A stretch of DNA of 64,000 bases from Comamonas thiooxydans (GTDB taxonomy: Bacteria; Pseudomonadota; Gammaproteobacteria; Burkholderiales; Burkholderiaceae_C): NCBI RefSeq assembly GCF_000964545.1, contig NZ_BBVD01000004.1, positions 372,001 to 436,000 on the forward strand. Reading direction: 5' to 3'. Every line of letters starts with the position of its first letter. Position 1 is the first letter of the stretch. A program made the translations under genes and the position numbers. Shown in pieces: positions 35,081-42,560 of the stretch. The notes under the pieces were generated by a model. The model saw nothing but the letters and a program-made list of their open reading frames with translations. It was not told the DNA's origin and searched no databases.

Positions 35081-36169
35081 ATGTCTTCCTGCACCCGTGA
35101 ATTCACACTCAGCGATTTCGACTTCGACCTGCCCGAATCCCTGATTGCCCAGCATCCCACCGCCGTTCGCAGCGCCTCGCGCCTGCTTGACGGCCGCAGC
35201 CTCCCTGCCACCGACCGCATCTTCCGCGAACTGCCCGATCTGCTGCAGCCCGGCGACCTGCTGGTCTTCAACGACACCAAGGTCATCAAGGCGCGCGTCT
35301 TCGGCGAAAAGGCCAGCGGCGGCAAGATCGAGCTGCTGGTCGAGCGCGTGCTGCAGAACAACGAGGTCGTGGCCCATATGCGAGTGAGCAAAAAGCCCTT
35401 GCCTGGTGCCAAGATCCATCTTTGCGGCGGCCTCAAGAACGGCGGTTTCGAAGCCACCCTGCTGGGCCGCTGGCCGGACGAGAACGGGCCGCTGTTCCAT
35501 CTTTCCTTCAAGGGCAACCAGGGCGAATCGCCCTATGAATTGCTGGAGCAGTTCGGCCATCTGCCGCTGCCGCCCTATATCGAGCGCCAGCAGAACGCCG
35601 AGCATGATCCCGATGAGAAAGAAGACAGCGAGCGCTACCAGACCGTGTTCGCAGCCCACCCTGGTGCCGTAGCCGCACCGACCGCCGCCCTGCATTTCGA
35701 CGAGACCGTTCTGGCCGCCCTGCAAGCCAAGGGCGTGGAACGCGCCAGCGTCACCCTGCATGTGGGAGCCGGCACCTTCCAGCCCGTCAAGACCGAAAAC
35801 CTTGCCGACCACACCATGCACAGCGAGTGGTACGACATTCCCCTGCCCACATTGGCTGCCATGGAGCGCTGCCGCCAGCGCGGTGGCCGCATCATTGCCG
35901 TGGGCACCACCACGGTGCGCACGCTGGAGTCCTGGGCCAAGTACGGCAATATCAGCGGCGACACCAGCATCTTCATCACACCGGGCTTTCAGTACCAGGT
36001 GGTGGACATGCTGATCACCAACTTCCATCTGCCCAAAAGCACGCTGATGATGCTGGTCAGCGCTTTTGCGGGCTATGAGCACATCATGGGCATGTATCAG
36101 CATGCGATTGCCCAGCACTACCGCTTCTTCAGCTATGGAGACTCCATGCTGCTGGAGCGCCAGCGCTGA
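35081..36169 (+). CDS. queA: tRNA preQ1(34) S-adenosylmethionine ribosyltransferase-isomerase
   Basis: This enzyme transfers the ribose of S-adenosylmethionine to preQ1 at tRNA position 34, a late step of queuosine synthesis. It is 362 residues. FDLPESLIAQHP near the start, NDTKVIKARVFG, RYQTVFA, GAVAAPTAALHF and the C-terminal FITPGFQYQVVDMLITNFHLPKS are all diagnostic. The usual partner tgt is not downstream; an unrelated Wzz-like gene follows. Confidence 0.97.
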   Translation: MSSCTREFTLSDFDFDLPESLIAQHPTAVRSASRLLDGRSLPATDRIFRELPDLLQPGDLLVFNDTKVIKARVFGEKASGGKIELLVERVLQNNEVVAHMRVSKKPLPGAKIHLCGGLKNGGFEATLLGRWPDENGPLFHLSFKGNQGESPYELLEQFGHLPLPPYIERQQNAEHDPDEKEDSERYQTVFAAHPGAVAAPTAALHFDETVLAALQAKGVERASVTLHVGAGTFQPVKTENLADHTMHSEWYDIPLPTLAAMERCRQRGGRIIAVGTTTVRTLESWAKYGNISGDTSIFITPGFQYQVVDMLITNFHLPKSTLMMLVSAFAGYEHIMGMYQHAIAQHYRFFSYGDSMLLERQR

Positions 36170-36182
36170 TCTGCAACACACT

Positions 36183-36202
36183 GGAGCCGCCGTGCCGGCT
36201 CC
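36183..36202 (+). other. Hairpin after queA
   Basis: GGAGCCG (36183-36189) and CGGCTCC (36196-36202) form a 7-pair GC stem 13 bases past the queA stop. No T run follows, so it may be a weak Rho-independent element or a 3' end stabiliser. Confidence 0.4.
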
Positions 36203-36296
36203 TGGCATAAGGAGTTACAGAAACACTGGGTCCAATCTTTTCTTAGTGGTAGATTTCATCGTTTTGTCAAAGTGCTTATTCATTTAGAAAAAATCA

Positions 36297-37151
36297 ATGG
36301 AAGTTCAAACCCCACAAGATGAAGAGTTGGATCTGCTGGATCTATTGGTCACACTCGCAGAAAACTGGAAAATTCTGATTTTCGGCCCGCTATTGGCTGG
36401 CATTGCGGCTTACGGAATCGGCTTGGTGATCCCCAAGACCTACGAGAGCAGCGCATCGGTTCAGGTGGAGCGTCCCGGCTCCAGCTTTACCGCCCCCATG
36501 GCCGCCAGCCTGGTCATGTCTGCTGACGTGCTGCATCAGCTTGCCCCCGTTGCAGGCCTGGACGATGGCCTGACCAAGGAAGAAATCTATAAAAAACTCA
36601 GCAAGCGCATCACCGTCAATGTCGGCAAGCAGGACAAGCTGCTGAATATTTCAACCCAGGCCAAATCGCCCGAAGCGGCTCAAAAGCTCAACCAGGCACT
36701 GCTGGACACCTTGTTTCCTCTGAGCAAGCCACGCGGTCTGGAAAAAAAGCAGCTGGAGGTGCAACTGGCCTCCGAGAAGACACGCCTGGAGGAATCGCTC
36801 AAGCTGGAGCATGACACTTCTGCCAATCTCTCTTCTGGAAAAAGTGTCACCGAAGCCACCAGCCGCCTCTATGGCGAACTGCTGACAGCCAACAGCAATC
36901 GCCAGAAGGGGATTCTGGACATGGAGCGTCGCCTCGGCGGCCTGGACAACGACGATGTGATCCAGATGCCGACCCTGCCCGAGCGCTCCATCAAGCCCAA
37001 GAAGCCCATGCTGGCCATTGGTGCGGCCGTGGGTACCGGTTTCCTGCTGCTGCTGTTTGTCTTCATCCGACAAGCGCTGCGCACCGCCAAGGAGTCCTCG
37101 ACCGAGCAGGCCGAAAAAATTGCGCGTATTCGTAACGCCATGCCCTGGTAA
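36297..37151 (+). CDS. Wzz/polysaccharide co-polymerase-like membrane protein
   Basis: This is a 284-residue inner-membrane protein with the two-helix layout of chain-length determinants. It has TM1 at about 32-51, a periplasmic region with coiled-coil propensity, and TM2 at about 238-260 preceded by the proline-containing stretch ERSIKPKKPM. ELDLLDLLVTLAENWK at the N-terminus is typical of Wzz proteins. No glycosyltransferase, Wzx or Wzy gene is nearby, so it is an orphan. The ribosome site is poor. It has its own terminator. Confidence 0.8.
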   Translation: MEVQTPQDEELDLLDLLVTLAENWKILIFGPLLAGIAAYGIGLVIPKTYESSASVQVERPGSSFTAPMAASLVMSADVLHQLAPVAGLDDGLTKEEIYKKLSKRITVNVGKQDKLLNISTQAKSPEAAQKLNQALLDTLFPLSKPRGLEKKQLEVQLASEKTRLEESLKLEHDTSANLSSGKSVTEATSRLYGELLTANSNRQKGILDMERRLGGLDNDDVIQMPTLPERSIKPKKPMLAIGAAVGTGFLLLLFVFIRQALRTAKESSTEQAEKIARIRNAMPW

Positions 37152-37171
37152 TCCTTCTTCACCCCATCCAG

Positions 37172-37200
37172 TGCCCGCATCTAACAGTGCGGGCATTTTT
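37172..37200 (+). terminator. Terminator of the Wzz-like gene
   Basis: TGCCCGCA (37172-37179) and TGCGGGCA (37188-37195) form an 8-pair stem with an 8-base loop, followed by five T residues. It is a typical intrinsic terminator 21 bases past the stop. Confidence 0.88.
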
Positions 37201-37276
37201 ATGGGCGTCACAACCAGAGCCGACAACTTCATCCCCCTAGAATTCCTCGCTTCTCTTGTCGCAAATCGCTACGGAC

Positions 37277-38182
37277 ATGCTTCCCAGCTGGCTCTCTCCC
37301 ACACTTTCCACGTCAGCGCAATCAGCCATCCGCGGTGTTCTGCTCACCATATTCGCCTGTGCGCTGTTTGCCGTTCTGGATAGCGCCACCAAGTTCACGG
37401 GAACGCTGCTTCCGGTTCTCATGGTTCTGTGGCTGCGCTTCACGGCCCAGGCTCTGGTCACCAGCGTGCTGGTTTTGCCTCGGCACGGCCTTTCGGCACT
37501 GAAAACCCGGAACCTGAGGTTTCAGCTGCTGCGCGCGATCTCGGGGCTGTTGACCACGGTCTGCGCCTTCTTCTGCATAAAGAACATGCCTTTGGCCAAT
37601 TTCACGGCCATCTGGTCAGCAGCGCCGCTCTTTATCGTGGTGGCCTCGGCGCTATTTTTCAAAGAGCAGGTCAGTCCTGCCCGTTGGTCGCTGCTGGTGA
37701 TCGGTCTGCTGGCAGTGATTGCCATCGTCCGACCGGAAAACGATGGACAGCCCTTGGGCCTGGCCGCCCTGTGGCCGGTTGGTCTGCTGGTATCTGGCAC
37801 CACCTACCAGGTCCTAGGAAGTCGCCTGTCGCGCCTGGATTCACCTCCAACCACCCAGCTTTACTCGACCTGGCTGCCCTTGCTGCTGACCACGCCTCTC
37901 ATAGGCTTTGTATGGCAGCCCATCGATGACTGGCAGATCTACGCAGCAGCAGCTGTGATGGGCCTTTGCAGCGGCATTGGCCACCTGATGCTGCTGCAGG
38001 CATACACCCACGCCACGCCCGCAACCGTGGCACCTTTCCTCTACAGCCAGATCGGCTTTGCCATGCTGATGGGCTGGCTGTTTTTCGGGCAGCTTCCCGA
38101 CAGCACATCGCTGCTCGGAATGACGGTGGTGACGCTCAGCGGCCTGACGGGCGTCTGGCTTGGAATCAGGGAAAAGCGCTGA
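37277..38182 (+). CDS. EamA/DMT-family transporter
   Basis: This is an inner-membrane protein of about 301 residues with ten hydrophobic segments in two homologous halves, each an EamA domain. KEQVSPARWSLLVIGLLAVIAIVRP ends the first half, and FGQLPDSTSLLGMTVVTLSGLTGVW the second. Members export amino acids, metabolites or drugs; the substrate cannot be told. The frame is open from a TTG at 37256, but ATG at 37277 is preferred. It is convergent with ung. Confidence 0.85.
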   Translation: MLPSWLSPTLSTSAQSAIRGVLLTIFACALFAVLDSATKFTGTLLPVLMVLWLRFTAQALVTSVLVLPRHGLSALKTRNLRFQLLRAISGLLTTVCAFFCIKNMPLANFTAIWSAAPLFIVVASALFFKEQVSPARWSLLVIGLLAVIAIVRPENDGQPLGLAALWPVGLLVSGTTYQVLGSRLSRLDSPPTTQLYSTWLPLLLTTPLIGFVWQPIDDWQIYAAAAVMGLCSGIGHLMLLQAYTHATPATVAPFLYSQIGFAMLMGWLFFGQLPDSTSLLGMTVVTLSGLTGVWLGIREKR

Positions 38183-38202
38183 GACAGCCCAATCTGGCCA
38201 TC

Positions 38203-38940
38203 TCAATAGCCGTGTCTGAGCTTGAACTCCCTGGCCTTGCCGAAGTGTCCGTTACCGATAAAGGGCACGGGAGGCCTCAGGGCCGATAGCGGTGAAGGGT
38301 GATTGCTCATCAGCACCAGATGACCACGATCCTGAGGAATGAACACACGCTTGGACTGGGCGTGCGAGCCCCAGAGCATGAAGACCGTGGGCCGCCCCTG
38401 CTCGGCGACATGTCGGATGATGGCATCGGTCAGCTCTTCCCAGCCTTTTTTGGCATGGCTTGCGGCCTGCCCTTCTTCCACCGTCAGGCTGGTGTTGAGC
38501 AGCAGTACACCACGCTGAGCCCAGCTCACCAGGCTGCCGCCTGGCTGGGGAAACGCCGGAAACGGCGTGCCCAGTTCGCGCTGCATTTCCTTGAAGATGT
38601 TCTGCAACGATGGCGGAACGCGCACCCCGGGTGCTACAGAAAATGCCAGACCCTCGGCCTGCCCACGACCATGATAGGGGTCCTGCCCCAGGATCACGAC
38701 ACGCACCTCCTCGGCGGGTGTCAATTCCAGGGCCCGCAGAGGTTTGGGCGGGAAAATCACGGCCCCTGCACCCAGTCTTTGCTGCAAAAACTGCAGCAAG
38801 CCCTGGCCTGTGCTCCCTGCAAAGAAAGAGTCGACAACGGCTTGCCAGTCTGGCGAGACAGGCCAGTCCTGCGGATCTGCACTCATCAACTGGGTAGGCG
38901 CAGCGGTGTTGGCACTCATGCTCTGACTAGTGAAGTTCAT
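38203..38940 (-). CDS. ung: Uracil-DNA glycosylase
   Basis: This enzyme removes uracil from DNA to start base-excision repair. It is 245 residues. The water-activating motif GQDPYHG is at 85-91 with the catalytic aspartate, and the DNA-intercalation loop HPSPLSA lies near the C-terminus. After that loop the chain reads LRPPVPFIGNGHFGKA, longer than the E. coli HRGFFGC segment. Starts at 38940 or 38919 are both possible. It is convergent with the DMT gene. Confidence 0.95.
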   Translation of the reverse strand: MNFTSQSMSANTAAPTQLMSADPQDWPVSPDWQAVVDSFFAGSTGQGLLQFLQQRLGAGAVIFPPKPLRALELTPAEEVRVVILGQDPYHGRGQAEGLAFSVAPGVRVPPSLQNIFKEMQRELGTPFPAFPQPGGSLVSWAQRGVLLLNTSLTVEEGQAASHAKKGWEELTDAIIRHVAEQGRPTVFMLWGSHAQSKRVFIPQDRGHLVLMSNHPSPLSALRPPVPFIGNGHFGKAREFKLRHGY

Positions 38941-39112
38941 GCGTGGATTCTCTCAACTTCCAGAGTCACCTCGAATGATTTCCTCAAGGGTTCCTACCTA
39001 TTTTGAGGCTCAAAATACCTGATTTCAGTGAGTGACACATTCTGACAATTTGCAAAGAATCGATTCCAACATAGCTGACCACTTGGCGGCTCAGGCTCAC
39101 AAGGAGTTATTC

Positions 39113-39517
39113 ATGCACACATCTTCTGCCAGTCACTCACAAGCCTCTGCCGCGCAGGCCTTCTTTTCCTGCGCCCGCCCTGCGTTCACCTTGAGTCCCC
39201 AGGGCTTCAAGTTTGCCGACTGGGAGTTGAGGCTGCGCTCGCGCAGCCTCATCAGCGCTGCCGGGCATGAGGTGGGACTGACCAAGAGCGAGTTCGCGCT
39301 GCTGCTGGCCCTGCTCAAACGTCCCAGGCAAATCATGAGCCGTGAGCAGATCATGGATCTGACGCAGGCCGAAGACGATGTCTTTGACCGTGCCATTGAT
39401 GTGCAGATGCTGCGCTTGCGCCGCAAGGTCGAAGTATCGAGCCGCGCGCCCACGCTGCTCAAGACCAAGCGTGGTGCCGGCTATTTTCTGGATGCCGATG
39501 TGCAGGTTCTGCGCTGA
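39113..39517 (+). CDS. Receiver-less OmpR/PhoB-type winged-helix DNA-binding protein
   Basis: This is a 134-residue protein consisting of a short N-terminal tail and one complete OmpR-type effector domain. VGLTKSEFALLLALLKRPRQIMSREQIMD is followed by the recognition helix region DVQMLRLRRKVE and the wing TKRGAGYFL. There is no phospho-receiver domain and no partner kinase nearby. AAGGAG at 39101-39106 lies six bases before the chosen ATG; the frame itself is open from 39032. It is convergent with trpC. The target genes are unknown. Confidence 0.82.
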   Translation: MHTSSASHSQASAAQAFFSCARPAFTLSPQGFKFADWELRLRSRSLISAAGHEVGLTKSEFALLLALLKRPRQIMSREQIMDLTQAEDDVFDRAIDVQMLRLRRKVEVSSRAPTLLKTKRGAGYFLDADVQVLR

Positions 39518-39538
39518 ACCTGCACAGCAGCCAATCGC

Positions 39539-40339
39539 TCACTGAAACAACTGGGCCAGGGCCTCGCCCGGCTCGCGGGCACGCATAAAGGCCTCGCCCA
39601 CCAGGAAGGCGTCAATGCCGGCGTCACGCATGGTCTTCACATCGTCGCGGCTCAGGATACCGGACTCGGTCACCAGCAGGCGATCGGCGGGCACATCCTT
39701 CTTGAGCGCAATCGTGGTCTGAATATCGACCTCGAATGTACGCAGATTGCGGTTGTTGATGCCCACCAGCGGCGTCTTGAGCTTGAGAGCGCGCTGCAAC
39801 TCCTCGCCGTCATGCACTTCCACCAGCACATCCATGTCCAGGCTGTGCGCAATCTGCTCCATCTCCGCCATCTGCGCATCGTCCAGGCAGGCAGCGATCA
39901 ACAGCACGCAGTCGGCGCCCATCACCCGCGATTCGTAGATCTGATAGGGGTCGACCATGAAGTCCTTGCGCAGCACCGGCAGCAGCGTGCTCGCGCGGGC
40001 CTGCTTGAGATAGTCGGGTTGCCCCTGGAAGAACTGGCGATCAGTCAGCACCGACAGGCAGGCCGCACTGATCTTGCCGTCGCCCACCATATAGCTCTGG
40101 GCGATATCGGCAGGATCGAAGTCGGGACGGATCACGCCCTTGCTGGGGCTGGCCTTCTTGACTTCGGCAATCACGCCGGCCTGTCCCTTGGCAATCTTGG
40201 CACGGATGGCGCCCACGAAATCGCGCGTGGAGACACGGCTTTCCGCATCGCGGCGCATCTCGGCAAACGGCACGGCCTTCTTGGCGGCAGCAACTTCCTG
40301 GACCTTGACGTCGCAGATTTTCTTGAGAATGTCAGACAT
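39539..40339 (-). CDS. trpC: Indole-3-glycerol phosphate synthase
   Basis: This enzyme closes the indole ring of indole-3-glycerol phosphate in tryptophan synthesis. It is 266 residues, a TIM barrel without a fused TrpF domain. VIAEVKKASPSKGVIRPDF, LPVLRKDFMVDPYQIYESR and VGINNRNLRTFEV are diagnostic. The start overlaps the end of the small membrane-peptide gene by eight bases. It is the last gene of the trp operon. Confidence 0.97.
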   Translation of the reverse strand: MSDILKKICDVKVQEVAAAKKAVPFAEMRRDAESRVSTRDFVGAIRAKIAKGQAGVIAEVKKASPSKGVIRPDFDPADIAQSYMVGDGKISAACLSVLTDRQFFQGQPDYLKQARASTLLPVLRKDFMVDPYQIYESRVMGADCVLLIAACLDDAQMAEMEQIAHSLDMDVLVEVHDGEELQRALKLKTPLVGINNRNLRTFEVDIQTTIALKKDVPADRLLVTESGILSRDDVKTMRDAGIDAFLVGEAFMRAREPGEALAQLFQ

Positions 40340-40493
40340 GGTTTTCCTTGTTGGTGGCGGCATCTGCCGGGCCGCGCAAGACCTTCACGATGACGCGGTG
40401 CATGCCTATGCCCACCACGATGAACAGCAGGGAGATGCCCAGCACGACCCAGGTGCCGGCATCACTCCAGATGGGCGCATCCAGCAGGCTCAT
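40332..40493 (-). CDS. Small single-span membrane peptide in the trp operon, 53 residues
   Basis: A short frame on the minus strand starts MSLLDAPIWSDAGTW, runs through one hydrophobic segment (VVLGISLLFIVVGIGM, about 16-31), and ends in a basic then polar tail. Its ATG overlaps the trpD stop by four bases (40490-40493) and its TGA lies eight bases inside trpC. Both overlaps, and the absence of any other gene in the 150-base space, argue for real, coupled translation. Orientation is likely N-out with the basic tail inside. I do not recognise a family. It could be a protein-level or structural element of the operon. Confidence 0.7.
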   Translation of the reverse strand: MSLLDAPIWSDAGTWVVLGISLLFIVVGIGMHRVIVKVLRGPADAATNKENHV

Positions 40494-41527
40494 GCCGCTG
40501 CCTGGCCGAGCTTTTGCGAATAGGCCACCAGCTCCTTGAGCTTGGCCAGTGCCGCGCCGCTATCGATGGCCTGTTGCGCACGCTCCAGGCCCTCTTCGAT
40601 AGAGCCTGCCACATTGGCGGCATACAGGGCGGCGCCGGAGTTGAGACAGACGATATCGCGTGCCGGGCCTTGGTCCCCCTGCAGCACGCCCATCAGCATG
40701 GCTTTGGACTCCTCGGGATTCTCGACCTTGAGCGAACGCGTGCCAGCCATGCGCAGACCAAAGTCCTCGGGATGGACTTCATACTCGCGCACCACGCCGT
40801 CCTTGAGCTCGCCGACCAGCGTGCCCGCGCCTAGGCTGATCTCATCCAGGCCGTCGCGGCCGTAGACGACCAGCGCATGCTCGGCACCCAGGCGCTGCAG
40901 GGCACGCACCTGAATGCCGACCAAGTCTTCGTGGAACACGCCCATCAGGATATTGGGCGCAGATGCCGGGTTGGTAAGCGGGCCCAGGATGTTGAAGATG
41001 GTGCGCACGCCCAGTTCCTTGCGCACAGGTGCCACGTTCTTCATGGCCGGATGATGGTTGGGCGCAAACATGAAGCCTATGCCCACATCGCGTATGCAAT
41101 CGGCGATCTGTGCGGCGTTGAGGTTGATGTTGACGCCCAGCGCCTCCATGGCATCGGCGCTGCCCGACTTGCTGCTGACGCTGCGTCCGCCATGCTTGCT
41201 CACCTTGCCGCCCGCCGCCGCAATCACAAAGGTCGAGCAGGTGGAGATGTTGAAGGTGTTGGCGCCGTCGCCGCCGGTGCCGACGATATCGACCAGATTC
41301 CTCTTGTCGTGCACGTTCACCTTGTTGGAGAACTCACGCATCACCTCGGCCGCAGCCGAGATCTCGCCAATGGTTTCCTTCTTCACGCGCAGGCCGGTGA
41401 TGATGGAGGCCGTCATCACGGGCGAGAGCTCGCCGCGCATGATCATGCGCATCAGATGCAGCATTTCGTCATGGAAGATTTCACGATGCTCGATGGTCCG
41501 CTGCAGCGCTTCCTGGGGAGTGATCAT
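40490..41527 (-). CDS. trpD: Anthranilate phosphoribosyltransferase
   Basis: This enzyme joins anthranilate to phosphoribosyl pyrophosphate. It is 345 residues. The PRPP-binding GTGGDGANTFNIST, then KHGGRSVSSKSGSAD and NILGPLTNPA are diagnostic. It is a stand-alone enzyme, not fused to TrpG. It lies 117 bases behind trpG, with a repeat element in the gap, and overlaps the small membrane peptide gene. Confidence 0.97.
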   Translation of the reverse strand: MITPQEALQRTIEHREIFHDEMLHLMRMIMRGELSPVMTASIITGLRVKKETIGEISAAAEVMREFSNKVNVHDKRNLVDIVGTGGDGANTFNISTCSTFVIAAAGGKVSKHGGRSVSSKSGSADAMEALGVNINLNAAQIADCIRDVGIGFMFAPNHHPAMKNVAPVRKELGVRTIFNILGPLTNPASAPNILMGVFHEDLVGIQVRALQRLGAEHALVVYGRDGLDEISLGAGTLVGELKDGVVREYEVHPEDFGLRMAGTRSLKVENPEESKAMLMGVLQGDQGPARDIVCLNSGAALYAANVAGSIEEGLERAQQAIDSGAALAKLKELVAYSQKLGQAAA

Positions 41528-41548
41528 TGCAATATCTCTCTATATTTT

Positions 41549-41632
41549 TGAGAGCTGCTTACGCTTTCCTTCACTTGCATTCCTATTGTTTTCAATCTGA
41601 AATCAAGCAATTACATGCGCTAGCAGCTATCA
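41549..41632. repeat. Short element with inverted ends in the trpG-trpD gap
   Basis: The left end (41549-41564, TGAGAGCTGCTTACGC) and the reverse complement of the right end (41617-41632, TGATAGCTGCTAGCGC) match at 13 of 16 positions. They bound an AT-rich unit of 84 bases. Copies of the same core lie at 47210 and inside pgpA at 53321. Confidence 0.6.
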
Positions 41633-41644
41633 ATAAATCGGCTG

Positions 41645-42226
41645 TTATTTCTGATCGAGAAAGTTCTTCAGCATGGCATGACCATGCTCGGTCAGAATGC
41701 TCTCGGGGTGGAACTGCACTCCCTCGATGGCCAGCTCGCGGTGGCGCACCCCCTGGATTTCACCATCTTCGCTGGTCGCCGTGATTTCAAGGCACTCGGG
41801 CAGCGTGCTGCGGTCTATGACCAGAGAGTGATAGCGGTTGACCGTGAACTGCCTTGGCAGGTCGGCAAACACGCCCTTCTGGTCGGTGCTGATCACGCTG
41901 GTCTTGCCATGCATCTGCTGGCCCGCCCGGATGATGTCGCCGCCAAAGGCCGCGCCAATGCTCTGGTGACCCAGGCAGACACCCAGAATCGGCAGCTTGC
42001 CCGCGAAATGCTTGATCGCCGCCACCGAGATGCCCGCCTCGTTGGGCGAGCAGGGGCCGGGCGAGATTACCAGCCGCTCGATGCCTTCGCGCGCGATAAG
42101 CGCCTCGACTTCGGCCACCGTGGTTTCGTCATTGCGCACCACGGTCACCTCCGCGCCCAGCTCGCCAAAGTACTGGACGATGTTGTAGGTAAAGCTGTCG
42201 TAGTTATCGACCATCAGCAGTTTCAT
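41645..42226 (-). CDS. trpG: Anthranilate synthase component II (glutamine amidotransferase)
   Basis: This subunit supplies ammonia from glutamine to TrpE; it is 193 residues. It has the class-I amidotransferase layout: MVDNYDSFTYNIVQYF at the start, SPGPCSPNEAG, the nucleophile cysteine in LGVCLGHQSIG, and the C-terminal HPES. The same subunit often also serves folate synthesis (PabA role). It starts four bases after the chorismate mutase gene. Confidence 0.96.
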   Translation of the reverse strand: MKLLMVDNYDSFTYNIVQYFGELGAEVTVVRNDETTVAEVEALIAREGIERLVISPGPCSPNEAGISVAAIKHFAGKLPILGVCLGHQSIGAAFGGDIIRAGQQMHGKTSVISTDQKGVFADLPRQFTVNRYHSLVIDRSTLPECLEITATSEDGEIQGVRHRELAIEGVQFHPESILTEHGHAMLKNFLDQK

Positions 42227-42230
42227 GGTC

Positions 42231-42560
42231 TTACTCCCCTGATTTCCTGGGTTCACGCAGACGCGCAAATTCCTGGTGTTCGTAGTCGATGCAGGCTTCC
42301 ATCAGTGCGCGATAGACGGTCTCCATCACATCGGGCTGGCCGCCCTCCTGCGCCGTGCGCTCACGCACGCGGCTGACGATGGCTTCGATACGCGCCTCAT
42401 CGCGCACCTGGCTCGCATCACCCTTGATGCGCGCTGCCTGCTGCATATAGCCGATGCGGGTGACCAGCAGCGGTACCAGCACATCGTCGAGCGCATTCAC
42501 ATTGCGGCGCACATCTTCCATGGTGGTGCAGTGCTGCACCAGATCAATGGCTTGGCTCAT
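42231..42560 (-). CDS. AroQ-type chorismate mutase
   Basis: This is a 109-residue all-helical enzyme converting chorismate to prephenate, the first step toward phenylalanine and tyrosine. RRNVNALDDVLVPLLVTRIGYMQQAARIK and the C-terminal YRALMEACIDYEHQEF match the CM_2 domain, including the basic active-site residues in the first two helices. It has no export signal. Its ATG overlaps the trpE stop by four bases and it ends four bases before trpG, so it is an integral part of the trp operon. Confidence 0.88.
   Translation of the reverse strand: MSQAIDLVQHCTTMEDVRRNVNALDDVLVPLLVTRIGYMQQAARIKGDASQVRDEARIEAIVSRVRERTAQEGGQPDVMETVYRALMEACIDYEHQEFARLREPRKSGE

Noticed and set aside
34157..36208. A 683-codon minus-strand frame across the HD-GYP gene and queA
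   Set aside because: It covers two well-supported plus-strand genes and shows no family features.
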